Source: Archaeoglobaceae archaeon (lineage in GTDB: Archaea > Halobacteriota > Archaeoglobi > Archaeoglobales > Archaeoglobaceae). From it: a DNA stretch of 17,178 nt. This document shows, in pieces, positions 1 through 6,882 of this stretch. Both the position numbers and the translations under genes were made by a program. The DNA is taken from positions 1 to 17,178 of the forward strand of contig JANXDJ010000028.1 of NCBI GenBank assembly GCA_025059545.1, read 5' to 3'. Each line of letters opens with the position of its first letter. Positions within the stretch are counted from its first letter, which is position 1. Below the pieces are notes generated by a model that saw nothing but the letters and a program-made list of their open reading frames with translations, was not told the origin of the DNA and ran no database searches.

Positions 1-881
1 TCGGCACCGCAGGCACAATTCCCTCTGCAGATCGAAACACTTCTGCGATTTTTGTTCAACATTCAAATTACCGCTTTCTCTTCGACTGCGGAGAGGGAAC
101 GCAAAGGCAGATAATGTCCGCAAAGCTGGGCTTCAGAAATCTCGACAACGTTTTCATCACCCACATGCACACGGATCATTTCATTGGAGCCTTTGGTTTG
201 ATAGAAACGCTCTCTCTGAATGGTAGAAAGAAAGAACTTAATTTTTATACTCCCAATCCTGAAATGCTGAAAACTCTTTTCGAGATCTTTGGTTATGATA
301 AACTCGACTACCCTATCATTGTGAAAAAGGCTAAGGGAGGAGATGAGATAAATTTTAGAGGATTCAAGATCGTTGTTTTTGAAACGGAGCACATAGTTCC
401 GAGTGTAGGATATGCTCTAATTGAGAATGACTTTAGGAAGTTTGAGAAGGAGAAGGCTTTAGCTCTCGGCATCCCACCAGGACCAATTTATGCAAAACTA
501 AAGAGTGGTGAAAGCATAGAATGGGAAGGGAAGCTCATAATCCCTGAAATGGTTCTTGGAGAGGTAAAGAAGGGGAGAAGGCTTGTTTATACTGGCGACA
601 CGAGACCTTGCGAAAGAACTGTTGAAATTGCAATGAATGCGGATCTTTTGATTCACGACGCTTCATTCTCGGAAGAGATGAAGGAATGGGCAATAGAAAG
701 TGGACATTCGACTGCAAGAGAAGCGGGAGAGGTTGCGAAAAAGGCTAATGTGAGAAAGCTGATCTTAACGCATATAAGTGCGAGATACTCCAAAGATCCT
801 GAGATCTTGCTTAAAGAGGCAAAAGAAGTTTTTGAAGATGTAGAAATAGCAAATGACTTTTTTGAATTGAATTTGATTTGA
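1..881 (+). CDS. rnz: Ribonuclease Z (tRNase Z), 5' end outside window
   Basis: Zinc endonuclease that cuts the 3' trailer from tRNA precursors before CCA addition. The frame is open from base 3 and begins GTAGTIPSADRNTS, the usual N-terminal FLGTAG..PS block of RNase Z, so only a few residues are missing; the ATG at 114 is internal. Visible motifs are the metal site THMHTDHFIG (about 159-188), the arm-like region GIPPGPIYAKLKSGE (about 471-515), YTGDTRPCE (about 588-614), HDASF (about 655), GHSTAREA (about 703) and LTHISARY (about 766). The visible 292 residues fit the roughly 300-residue archaeal enzyme. It converges on the small minus-strand gene ending at 894. A CCA-adding enzyme lies 13 kb downstream in the same window. 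The family call is secure; the start cannot be seen. Confidence 0.95.
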   Translation, partial: GTAGTIPSADRNTSAIFVQHSNYRFLFDCGEGTQRQIMSAKLGFRNLDNVFITHMHTDHFIGAFGLIETLSLNGRKKELNFYTPNPEMLKTLFEIFGYDKLDYPIIVKKAKGGDEINFRGFKIVVFETEHIVPSVGYALIENDFRKFEKEKALALGIPPGPIYAKLKSGESIEWEGKLIIPEMVLGEVKKGRRLVYTGDTRPCERTVEIAMNADLLIHDASFSEEMKEWAIESGHSTAREAGEVAKKANVRKLILTHISARYSKDPEILLKEAKEVFEDVEIANDFFELNLI

Positions 882-893
882 TCAAGTAGTTAT

Positions 894-983
894 TTAACCC
901 AAAAAAACAAACTGGGCTGAGATTAACGCCAGAGCCACAAATACTAAGGAGATCATGTCTTCAATTTCTATCACCGCTCCCAT
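894..983 (-). CDS. Predicted 29-residue single-span membrane microprotein
   Basis: I do not recognise this gene. On the minus strand an ATG at 983 opens a 29-codon frame closed by TAA at 894-896. The product starts MGAVIEIEDM, with four acidic residues (E6, E8, D9 among the first ten, hydrophobic residues between), and continues into about 18 almost purely hydrophobic residues (ISLVFVALALISAQFVFLG). This looks like a single transmembrane helix with a short acidic N-terminus. The best evidence for a real gene is the promoter: a BRE/TATA element at 1004-1017 lies about 25 nt upstream of the ATG, as expected for a leaderless mRNA. It sits 69 nt downstream of ahbC on the same strand and converges on rnz with 12 nt between stops. 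A GTG six codons... alternative start at 992 would add three residues but fits the promoter less well. Function unknown. Confidence 0.5.
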   Translation of the reverse strand: MGAVIEIEDMISLVFVALALISAQFVFLG

Positions 984-1003
984 GTATTCCACTATGCGTC
1001 AAG

Positions 1004-1017
1004 GTATATAACTTTTT
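1004..1017 (-). promoter_or_regulatory. BRE/TATA promoter of the microprotein
   Basis: Read on the minus strand the element is GAAAAAGTTATATA, a purine-rich BRE followed by a TATA box. Its TATA part is centred about 25 nt upstream of the ATG at 983, which places the predicted transcription start on or next to the start codon. It could also drive a non-coding transcript across the same region. Confidence 0.5.
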
Positions 1018-1052
1018 CTTACATGAAAAATTTATTGTTGTAATAACCATCA

Positions 1053-2159
1053 TCATGGAAGAGAAATATAGCAGCTTGGATCCCATCCCCAAAGATCTCC
1101 ATATCGATAGGCTCTTACCCTAAAACCACCGCAAAATTTTTTGAACTTACAGTTTCCGCACTTATCTTGCAAGTATTTCTCTTTTTCTCTGAGCATTTTG
1201 AATAAAGGATCATTTAGCCAGAGATTGCCAAAATCCTGCCACAAAAGATTGCCAGCGGTATAATCCATCCAAAACTGGTTCGGATGCAAGTTTCCATCGG
1301 AATCTATGCATGCAAGTCTTACTCCACTGCTATCTCCGCCCCTATACCTTAGGAATTCGAGTATACTTTCATCCTTCTTTTGTAGGTATAAGTAGACACC
1401 ATCAGAGGGGTTGTCTACTGTTAAGATCTCCATCTCTTCTTCCCTTTCCGCTTCTCTTATCAAGTAGTTAATGATCCTCTTTCTCGTAACATTGTCTATA
1501 TCGTCCTTGAAGCTCGCATTTCCAGAGGGGACAAGATGATAAACGCAGAATCTCGGTATCTCCATTTCTTTAGCCATTTTTATGAGATTTGAAAGCTCTA
1601 AAAAGTTGTATTTTGTCAGAGTGAATCTAATACCAGTTAAAACAACTTCTTTGGCAATTTCAAGACCTCTTAATGCGGATTCAAATGCCCCCTTTACTCC
1701 GCGAAATTCATCGTGCACTCTTCTAGTGCCATCAAAGCTTATTCCGACATAGTCGAAAACTTCGAGATTGTTGGCGATATCTTCATTGATCAAAGTCCCA
1801 TTTGTCGAGAGAATGGCTTTAATCCCCTTCTTTTTTGCGCACTCCGCGAGTTCAAAAATATCACTTCTCATCAGAGGTTCTCCTCCACTGAAGAGTATCA
1901 TTGGAACATTGAATTTGGAAAGATTGTCTATTATTCTCTTGCAATCCACGGTCGAAAGCTCACTCTTTTTTGTATTAGCCTTTGCATAGCAATGAAGACA
2001 GTCGAGGTTACATCTGTTTGTGATATTCCATACTACTATGGGCACGAAGTTTGAAGAAAACTCCTTTAGTTTCTTGGGGATGAAGCTATCGTCCCCTTCG
2101 TAAGTTAGCTTTTTTGAAACTGTTGCGGTTCCGCTGATAAGCTTGCTCAAACTGATCAC
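1053..2159 (-). CDS. ahbC: AhbC-type radical SAM enzyme (12,18-didecarboxysiroheme deacetylase)
   Basis: Radical SAM enzyme of the alternative (siroheme) heme pathway, where AhbC removes two acetate side chains from 12,18-didecarboxysiroheme to give Fe-coproporphyrin III. The 368-residue product starts MISLSKL, as AhbC/NirJ-like proteins do. It carries the radical SAM CxxxCxxC (C50, C54, C57), SGGEP at 91-95, YHLVPSGNAS at 207-216, DNPSDG at 249-254, HPNQFW at 292-297 and a C-terminal cluster region with C334, C337, C343 and C363 around CGGFRVRA and DPSCY. These late motifs fit AhbC better than AhbD. The start is GTG; an in-frame stop lies two codons upstream and no later start keeps the family N-terminus. 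No other heme gene is adjacent. NirJ-like or peptide-modifying radical SAM enzymes are less likely alternatives. Confidence 0.8.
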   Translation of the reverse strand: MISLSKLISGTATVSKKLTYEGDDSFIPKKLKEFSSNFVPIVVWNITNRCNLDCLHCYAKANTKKSELSTVDCKRIIDNLSKFNVPMILFSGGEPLMRSDIFELAECAKKKGIKAILSTNGTLINEDIANNLEVFDYVGISFDGTRRVHDEFRGVKGAFESALRGLEIAKEVVLTGIRFTLTKYNFLELSNLIKMAKEMEIPRFCVYHLVPSGNASFKDDIDNVTRKRIINYLIREAEREEEMEILTVDNPSDGVYLYLQKKDESILEFLRYRGGDSSGVRLACIDSDGNLHPNQFWMDYTAGNLLWQDFGNLWLNDPLFKMLREKEKYLQDKCGNCKFKKFCGGFRVRAYRYGDLWGWDPSCYISLP

Positions 2160-2180
2160 AAATTAATTCTCTATTTTAGA

Positions 2181-2196
2181 CTAAAAAAATTTTTGG
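2181..2196 (-). promoter_or_regulatory. Probable BRE/TATA promoter of ahbC
   Basis: On the minus strand this is CCAAAAATTTTTTTAG, an A-rich BRE followed by a T-rich TATA-like box centred about 26 nt upstream of the GTG at 2159. That spacing predicts a leaderless transcript. The box is a weak TATA match, so confidence is moderate. Confidence 0.4.
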
Positions 2197-2243
2197 CTTG
2201 GAGAGAATAGGAGATCATTGATTTTGAGTAAACTTTCCCGAAA

Positions 2244-2260
2244 CCAAAAAGTTTAAAATA
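2244..2260 (+). promoter_or_regulatory. BRE/TATA promoter of the rpl7ae operon
   Basis: The element CCAAAAAGTTTAAAATA combines a BRE with a clear TATA box centred near 2255. Transcription is expected to start near 2280-2283, giving a leader of roughly 35-40 nt before rpl7ae. This differs from most other promoters in the window, where the TATA box is 20-28 nt from the start codon and the mRNA is predicted leaderless. Confidence 0.6.
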
Positions 2261-2267
2261 GCGGAGG

Positions 2268-2289
2268 TCATTGGTTTTTGAACCGATGA
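2268..2289 (+). repeat. Imperfect palindrome at the predicted transcription start of rpl7ae
   Basis: TCATTGGTT and AACCGATGA form a 9-bp inverted repeat with one G-T wobble around the loop TTTG. It begins about 10 bp after the TATA box and spans the predicted transcription start. It could be an operator or, if transcription begins upstream of 2268, a leader hairpin. Confidence 0.4.
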
Positions 2290-2305
2290 ATGATGACGCA
2301 AGAAA

Positions 2306-2313
2306 GGAGGTGA
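2306..2313 (+). promoter_or_regulatory. Strong Shine-Dalgarno site of rpl7ae
   Basis: GGAGGTGA is a near-complete match to the archaeal anti-Shine-Dalgarno sequence, four bases before the ATG at 2318. It fixes the start of L7Ae and shows that the first gene of this operon is translated from a leadered mRNA. Confidence 0.75.
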
Positions 2314-2317
2314 GTCC

Positions 2318-2677
2318 ATGTATATAAGATTTGAAGTTCCACAGGATCTGCAGAATGAGGCAATTTCCTTGCTTGAAAAGTCAAGAGAAACTGGAAAAGT
2401 AAGGAAAGGCACAAACGAGACTACAAAGGCTGTAGAGAGGGGAATAGCAAAGCTCGTCTATATTGCGATGGATGTTGATCCTCCAGAAGTCGTAGCACAT
2501 TTGCCTTTGTTATGCGAGGAGAAGAACATCCCATACGTTTACGTGAAAAGCAAGGCGGATATTGGCAAGGCAATCAAGATCGATGTGAGCTGTGCTTCCG
2601 CAGCGATTGTTGACGAGGGAAATGCAAAAAAGGAGTTGTCTGCAATTGTTGAGAAGCTTAAGGGCTTGAAAAAGTGA
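2318..2677 (+). CDS. rpl7ae: Ribosomal protein L7Ae (eL8), k-turn RNA-binding protein
   Basis: Archaeal L7Ae binds kink-turns in 23S rRNA, box C/D and H/ACA guide RNAs and RNase P RNA. The 119-residue product has the family length and the RNA-binding signature KVRKGTNETTKAVERG at about residues 27-42, followed by the conserved LVYIAMDVDPPEVVAHLP block and the hydrophobic loop near DVSCASAAIV. An ideal Shine-Dalgarno site sets the start. It heads the operon with rps28e, rpl24e, ndk and infB, an order common in archaea; the next gene begins six nt after the stop. L7Ae is known to repress its own mRNA through a leader k-turn in some archaea. I looked for one here and could not draw it, although a palindrome lies at the predicted transcript start. 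Confidence 0.97.
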   Translation: MYIRFEVPQDLQNEAISLLEKSRETGKVRKGTNETTKAVERGIAKLVYIAMDVDPPEVVAHLPLLCEEKNIPYVYVKSKADIGKAIKIDVSCASAAIVDEGNAKKELSAIVEKLKGLKK

Positions 2678-2683
2678 TGATCT

Positions 2684-2893
2684 ATGGAAGAAGACGTCCA
2701 GCCAGCTGAAGTGATGGAGATCATTGGTAGAACTGGAATGCATGGAGAGGTTACTCAAGTAAAGGTAAAGGTGCTCGCTGGCGAGAATGCGGGTAGAATA
2801 ATAACGAGGAACGTCTTTGGTCCGGTAAAAGTAGGAGACATACTGATGATAAAAGAGACAGCAAGAGAAGCAAGGAAGCTGGCGGTGAAATGA
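2684..2893 (+). CDS. rps28e: Ribosomal protein S28e (eS28)
   Basis: Small-subunit protein near the mRNA exit channel. The 69-residue product has the expected length, an OB-fold-like pattern and conserved blocks [35 protein letters not shown] and the C-terminal [15 protein letters not shown] site overlapping the rpl7ae stop, five bases before the ATG, can serve as ribosome binding site. Gaps of six nt upstream and one nt downstream place it firmly in the operon. Confidence 0.96.
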   Translation: MEEDVQPAEVMEIIGRTGMHGEVTQVKVKVLAGENAGRIITRNVFGPVKVGDILMIKETAREARKLAVK

Positions 2894-2894
2894 T

Positions 2895-3074
2895 ATGGAA
2901 GCTAAGATCTGCACTTTTTGTGGCATTGAAATCGAGCCGGGCACAGGAAAAAGTCTTGTTAGAAAGGATGGTAGAACGATCTACTTCTGCAGTGGAAAGT
3001 GTGAGAAAAACTACAAGCTTGGTAGAAATCCAAGAAAACTGAAGTGGACAAAGGTTTACGAGAAGAGAAGGTGA
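2895..3074 (+). CDS. rpl24e: Ribosomal protein L24e (eL24), zinc-binding
   Basis: Large-subunit protein with a treble-clef zinc site. The frame starts at ATG 2895, one nt after the rps28e stop, and ends with TGA at 3072-3074, giving 59 residues: [10 protein letters not shown] at the start, cysteines C6, C9, C32 and C36 in the pattern CxxC...CxxxC, and a basic tail with [15 protein letters not shown]. Length and cysteine spacing match archaeal L24e. A GGTGA site at 2884-2888 with six-base spacing supports the start. The ndk GTG follows after four nt. Confidence 0.96.
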   Translation: MEAKICTFCGIEIEPGTGKSLVRKDGRTIYFCSGKCEKNYKLGRNPRKLKWTKVYEKRR

Positions 3075-3078
3075 TTCC

Positions 3079-3531
3079 GTGGAAAGGACTTTTGTAATGG
3101 TGAAGCCCGATGGTGTGCAGAGGGGACTTGCTGGAGAAATAATTTCAAGGCTTGAAAGAAAAGGGTTTAAGATCGTTGCAATGAAAATGCTTAAAATATC
3201 GAAAGAGCTTGCAGAAAACCACTATGCAGAACACAAAGCCAAGCCTTTCTTCTCTTCTCTCATTTCTTACATAACCAGCGCTCCCGTTGTGGCGATGGTG
3301 GTTGAGGGCAATAATGCAGTTAAGGTTGTTAGGAAGCTTGTAGGAGCAACTAACCCAGCAGAAGCTGAGCCGGGGACAATTAGAGGCGACTTTGGTTTAG
3401 ACTTAGGAAGAAATGTTGTTCATGCTTCCGATTCTATAGCATCAGCAGAAAGAGAGATAAAGCTCTTCTTCAAAGAAGAGGAAATTCTAAGCTATAGAAG
3501 AGAAAACGATGTCTGGGTATACGAGAAATGA
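3079..3531 (+). CDS. ndk: Nucleoside diphosphate kinase
   Basis: Transfers the gamma phosphate of ATP to nucleoside diphosphates through a phosphohistidine. The 150-residue protein shows [13 protein letters not shown] at the N-terminus, [18 protein letters not shown] at about 89-106 and the active-site block NVVHASDSI with His115. Length is typical. The start is GTG, supported by GGTGAT at 3070-3075 and by alignment to the family start. It sits between rpl24e (four-nt gap) and infB (ATGA overlap). Linkage of ndk to these ribosomal genes is common in euryarchaea and probably secures GTP supply for initiation, though that reason is inference. Confidence 0.97.
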   Translation: MERTFVMVKPDGVQRGLAGEIISRLERKGFKIVAMKMLKISKELAENHYAEHKAKPFFSSLISYITSAPVVAMVVEGNNAVKVVRKLVGATNPAEAEPGTIRGDFGLDLGRNVVHASDSIASAEREIKLFFKEEEILSYRRENDVWVYEK

Positions 3532-5294
3532 AGAATATAAGGACTCCAATCGTAGCAGTTCTTGGACATGTCGATCATGGAAAGACTACAATACTCGATA
3601 GGATCAGAAAAAGCAGGGTTGCTGCAAAAGAAGCTGGCGGGATTACACAGCACATTGGAGCTACAGAGATTCCGATCAAGATCATTGAAAGCATCTGTAA
3701 AGACATTTGGAGACCAAATATAGAACTTCCGGGTCTTCTTTTTATTGATACTCCCGGACATAAAGCTTTTACAAATTTGAGAAAAAGGGGCGGAGCCTTA
3801 GCTGATCTGGCTATTCTCGTCATAGACATAAACGAGGGGGTGATGCCTCAGACAGAGGAAGCAATAACGATCTTGAGGACGTTTAAAACACCCTTCATAG
3901 TCGCTGCGAACAAGATCGACAAGATAGCAGGATGGCAGAGTAAGGATAACGAGCCTTTCATTAAAAGCTACGCACTGCAAGAGGACTTTGCAAAGAGAAA
4001 TTTAGACACCAAGATCTATGAGCTTGTCGCAAATCTTTACAAATACGGTTTTAACTCTGAAAGATTTGACAGAATAAGGGATTTCACAAAGAATGTGGCG
4101 ATAGTTCCCGTTTCTGGTTTGACTGGGGAAGGTATTCCAGAACTATTGATGATCCTCTTAGGTCTTGCACAGAGATATCTCGTAGGCAGTTTAAAGCTTC
4201 AAGTCGAGGGTAAGGCAAAGGGAACGATACTCGAGATCAAAGAAGAAAGAGGAGTTGGAATCACCTGTGATGCGATAATATACGATGGAACACTGAAAGT
4301 TGGGGACAAGATCGTAATTGGTGGCAAAGATGACGTGATCGTGACAAACGTAAAGGCAATTCTGAAACCTCCTCCTGCGAAGGAGATGAGAGTTGAGAGC
4401 AAGTTTATGCGCGTTGAAGGTATAACAGCTGCAGCGGGAATAAAGATCGTTGCTCCAAACCTTGAAAATGCGATTGCGGGAAGCGAGTTTGAGGCGGTGG
4501 ATAGCGAAGAAGACGTTAATAGATTCAGAGAGAGGGTAAGGAAGGAATACGAGGAAATAGCGATAAGAACAGAGGGAGAGGGGATCGTGCTCAAAACGGA
4601 CACCATAGGATCTCTGGAGGCAATGATAAACGAATTGAAGTCTCACAACATTCCTATAAAGAAGGCTGAAGTTGGAGAGGTTGACAAAAGAGATGTAGTG
4701 GATGTATCAACGAATAAGGAGGAAGTAAACAAAGCGGTTTTGGCTTTCAACGTTAAGATCTCTCCCGAAGCGGAAGAGGAGGCGAGGAAGTATGGAGCAA
4801 AGATCTTTGAGGGCGACATAATTTACTCGATCATCGACAATTTCCTAAAATGGCGAGACGATTTGAAGGTTACAAGGGAAAAGCAGAGAATAGAAGCTTT
4901 GATAAAGCCCGGAAAGATAAAATTGCTCAAGGAATTCGTTTTTAGAAGAAGCAAGCCTGCAATTATTGGTGCGAAAATATTGGCTGGAGAGCTTAGAAGA
5001 GGCGGAGAATTGATCAAGCCGGATGGAAGCAAAGTTGGTGAAGTTCGGAGCATGCAGAGGGAAGGAAAGAACGTTGCGATCGCAAAAGCTGGCGAAGAGC
5101 TTGCAATAGCTATTGAAGACGTTACCATAGGTAGACAACTTGAAGGCGACGAAGTTCTTTACGTAGAAATTCCAGAGAAGCATGCTAAGATCATCGAGAG
5201 AGAGCTTTTGAGTTCTTTTGATGAGGAAACAAAAAAGAGCTTTTTGGAATACTTGGAGATCAAGAGGAAAGATAACCCGTTTTGGGGCAAATAA
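3528..5294 (+). CDS. infB: Translation initiation factor aIF2/5B (IF-2 homologue)
   Basis: Ribosome-dependent GTPase homologous to bacterial IF2 and eukaryotic eIF5B, promoting subunit joining. The 588-residue protein carries G1 GHVDHGKT at 13-20, a switch I region near [14 protein letters not shown]3 DTPGH at 74-78, G4 NKID at 128-131 and G5-like PVSGLTGEG near 199-207. Domain II follows (about 225-330), then domain III (about 350-450), and the C-terminal tRNA-binding domain IV with [18 protein letters not shown]. The size is that of intein-free archaeal aIF5B; some archaeal orthologues are split by inteins in the G domain, this one is not. The ATG overlaps the ndk stop (ATGA) with no clear Shine-Dalgarno site, suggesting coupled translation. 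It is the last gene of the operon. Confidence 0.97.
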   Translation: MKNIRTPIVAVLGHVDHGKTTILDRIRKSRVAAKEAGGITQHIGATEIPIKIIESICKDIWRPNIELPGLLFIDTPGHKAFTNLRKRGGALADLAILVIDINEGVMPQTEEAITILRTFKTPFIVAANKIDKIAGWQSKDNEPFIKSYALQEDFAKRNLDTKIYELVANLYKYGFNSERFDRIRDFTKNVAIVPVSGLTGEGIPELLMILLGLAQRYLVGSLKLQVEGKAKGTILEIKEERGVGITCDAIIYDGTLKVGDKIVIGGKDDVIVTNVKAILKPPPAKEMRVESKFMRVEGITAAAGIKIVAPNLENAIAGSEFEAVDSEEDVNRFRERVRKEYEEIAIRTEGEGIVLKTDTIGSLEAMINELKSHNIPIKKAEVGEVDKRDVVDVSTNKEEVNKAVLAFNVKISPEAEEEARKYGAKIFEGDIIYSIIDNFLKWRDDLKVTREKQRIEALIKPGKIKLLKEFVFRRSKPAIIGAKILAGELRRGGELIKPDGSKVGEVRSMQREGKNVAIAKAGEELAIAIEDVTIGRQLEGDEVLYVEIPEKHAKIIERELLSSFDEETKKSFLEYLEIKRKDNPFWGK

Positions 5295-5300
5295 TACCAG

Positions 5301-5332
5301 TTTTAAATTTTAACAGCTTTTAATCTTCTCTC
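5301..5332 (+). terminator. T-rich probable terminator after infB
   Basis: Just after the infB stop there are successive T runs (TTTT, ATTTT, TTTT and a pyrimidine tract) without a stable stem. Archaeal termination commonly uses such oligo-T tracts. Placement at the end of a five-gene operon and before a new promoter supports the call. Confidence 0.35.
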
Positions 5333-5361
5333 TGGAAATTGGTGTGAATCTGGATTTTGAC

Positions 5362-5382
5362 CGAAAAAGAGAAATTTTAAAA
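5362..5382 (+). promoter_or_regulatory. Probable BRE/TATA promoter of the archease operon
   Basis: An A-rich BRE-like tract (CGAAAAAGA) precedes AAATTTTAAAA, a TATA-like box centred about 21-23 nt before the ATG at 5397. This spacing is slightly short but fits a leaderless mRNA; no Shine-Dalgarno site is visible before the start codon. Confidence 0.45.
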
Positions 5383-5396
5383 GCAAGAAAATCTTT

Positions 5397-5801
5397 ATGC
5401 GATACAAGTTCATCGATCACACCGCAGACATAGCATTTGAAGCTTATGGCAAAAATCTCGAAGAACTTATGGAAAACTCCGCATTAGCTTTTTACGAGGC
5501 TTTTGTAGATAAAAAAAAGCTTAAAGGTTCTGAAAAAAGAACTATTGAAGTTGAAGCGGATGAAGACGATCTTTTACTTTACCGCTGGCTTAATGAGCTC
5601 CTTTTTCTTTTCGAAACCCAATTTTTCGCTGGAAAGAGGGTAAAGGTTAGAATAGAAAACAGAAAAGCAATTGGAGAAATTGAAGGTGGTAAATTTGACA
5701 GATCAGCTGTGAGGGTTGAGCCAAAAGCCATAACGATGCACAAATTTGGAATAAGAAAAGAAGGAGATAAGCTAATAGCCTTTGTAGTCGTGGACATATG
5801 A
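5397..5801 (+). CDS. Archease, RtcB RNA-ligase cofactor
   Basis: Archease activates the RNA ligase RtcB by promoting guanylylation, allowing multiple turnovers in joining 2',3'-cyclic phosphate and 5'-OH RNA ends. The 134-residue product has all hallmarks: N-terminal YKFIDHTADIAFEAYG, the WLNELLFLFE helix at about 64-73, AITMHKF near 112-118 and the C-terminal VVVDI, whose Asp, with the acidic residues of FIDHTAD, forms the metal site in characterised archeases. In many genomes archease neighbours rtcB. Here the downstream partner is instead a DUF763 gene that overlaps its stop codon by ATGA, so the two are probably translated together. rtcB is not in the window. Confidence 0.95.
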   Translation: MRYKFIDHTADIAFEAYGKNLEELMENSALAFYEAFVDKKKLKGSEKRTIEVEADEDDLLLYRWLNELLFLFETQFFAGKRVKVRIENRKAIGEIEGGKFDRSAVRVEPKAITMHKFGIRKEGDKLIAFVVVDI

Positions 5802-6841
5802 GCGAAATTTATTTGCCTTTGCATCATGGAAAGGCACCATACTGGCTTTTGAAAAGGATGAAAAGCCTTGCAGAGCAAATTGTGAAGGTTATAGTTCTTG
5901 AATATGGCGAGTTAGAGTTTTTAAAAAGGATCTCTGATCCGATCTTCTTTCAGTCTTTTTCCAACGTCCTCGGTTTCGACTGGAATTCGAGTGGGACAAC
6001 AACTGTGCTAACAGGAGTGCTTAAATCTGTTCTCAACAAGCCAGATTTCGAGATCAGAGTTGCTGGAGGAAAGGGGGCGAATGCACTTAAAACTCCAGAG
6101 GAGATAAGAAAATTCGCTTCTGAGCTCAGCGTTGAGGCTGAGAAGCTAATAATTTTCAGCAGACTTTCTGCGAAGGCAGATAATTCAGCGTTGATCGACG
6201 GCTATTCTCTCTACCATCATGCGATCTTCTTCACACCCAAATACTTCACAGTCGTTCAGCAGGGAATGAATGCTGAGGAAAAGCTTGCAAGAAGGTATCA
6301 CTGGAGCGTCTATGAGAACATTCCAAAGCTTGAGGATGTTCACAGCGGGATTATAAGTGAGAGAATTGAAAAAGAAGTTGTTAACATGCTTTCAAGTAAA
6401 AGCAGAGAAGCTGTGAAGACGAGCATCGATATAATCAGAGATCGCAAATTCGAGGAAGACTACGCAAGGCTTTTCTCTGTAGTGAAATTCGGTGAAAAGT
6501 TGATTATTCCAAGAAAAATAGATTGGAAAGCGGTTGAACAAGCTTATGAGCTACAGCCTGAGAAATTTGAAGATCTACTGCTTGTAAAGGGAATAGGAAG
6601 GGAAACGATCAGAGCGCTTGCTTTAATTTCGGATCTAATTTACAACGCTGAATATGACAAACAAGATCCTGCAAAATACTGCTTTGCAGTCGGGGGTAAA
6701 GATGGGGTGCCGTTTCCAGTGCGAAGGGACGTTTACGATCAGGTTATAGAGTTCATCAGTGAAGTTTTGAAGCAAACAGATCTCGAGAGCTTTGAAAAGA
6801 GAAAAGCCTTTGAAAGACTCCAGAAAAACTTAAAAAAATAA
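5798..6841 (+). CDS. DUF763 family protein with a helix-hairpin-helix-like motif
   Basis: The family is recognised (DUF763, found mainly in thermophilic archaea and some bacteria), but I know of no established function. The 347-residue protein starts MSEIYLPLHHGKAPYW, matching the conserved LPLH.G.AP.WL opening. Other conserved-looking blocks are RVAGGKGANALKTPEEI (about 87-103), a Ser/Asp/His-rich stretch SRLSAKADNS to YHHAIFF (121-145), YHWS (167-170) and GGKDGVPFPV (299-308). Residues 258-280 (EDLLLVKGIGRETIRALALIS) read as a helix-hairpin-helix with central KGIG, which usually contacts nucleic acid backbone. There is no signal peptide or membrane segment. Overlap with archease suggests a role linked to RNA end joining or repair; that is inference. 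Confidence 0.8.
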   Translation: MSEIYLPLHHGKAPYWLLKRMKSLAEQIVKVIVLEYGELEFLKRISDPIFFQSFSNVLGFDWNSSGTTTVLTGVLKSVLNKPDFEIRVAGGKGANALKTPEEIRKFASELSVEAEKLIIFSRLSAKADNSALIDGYSLYHHAIFFTPKYFTVVQQGMNAEEKLARRYHWSVYENIPKLEDVHSGIISERIEKEVVNMLSSKSREAVKTSIDIIRDRKFEEDYARLFSVVKFGEKLIIPRKIDWKAVEQAYELQPEKFEDLLLVKGIGRETIRALALISDLIYNAEYDKQDPAKYCFAVGGKDGVPFPVRRDVYDQVIEFISEVLKQTDLESFEKRKAFERLQKNLKK

Positions 6842-6847
6842 GCTCTG

Positions 6848-6864
6848 GCGAAATAGTTTTATTA
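6848..6864 (+). promoter_or_regulatory. Probable BRE/TATA promoter of the tmcA operon
   Basis: GCGAAATAGTTTTATTA combines a BRE-like purine tract with an AT box centred about 23 nt upstream of the tmcA ATG at 6883. This predicts a leaderless or nearly leaderless mRNA. No Shine-Dalgarno site is seen. Confidence 0.45.
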
Positions 6865-6882
6865 CCACTATAGAAAATTTTT

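Noticed and set aside
63..392. Long minus-strand frame opposite rnz
   Set aside because: It lies wholly opposite a gene with complete RNase Z motifs, shows no recognisable motif of its own and has no promoter or ribosome site.
2288..2316. Box C-like ATGATGA in the rpl7ae leader, suggesting an L7Ae k-turn for autoregulation
   Set aside because: I tried to pair 2292-2293 with the TGA at 2311-2313 as tandem sheared G-A pairs. The flanking bases give a G-G mismatch at 2295/2310 and no C-stem (G2288 against G2314), so no k-turn can be drawn.
2215..2412. Minus-strand frame covering the rpl7ae promoter and gene start
   Set aside because: It runs through the TATA box, palindrome and Shine-Dalgarno site of rpl7ae and resembles no protein; it is an antisense shadow.
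4199..5183. Several antisense frames of 100-150 codons opposite infB
   Set aside because: They are low-complexity Ser/Leu/Ile-rich translations opposite a strongly conserved GTPase, as expected for antisense reading of a Lys/Glu-rich AT-rich gene.
5295..5396. Possible small RNA between infB and archease
   Set aside because: The 102-base gap has T-rich tracts and a promoter-like element but no C/D boxes, no stable stem and no tRNA features.
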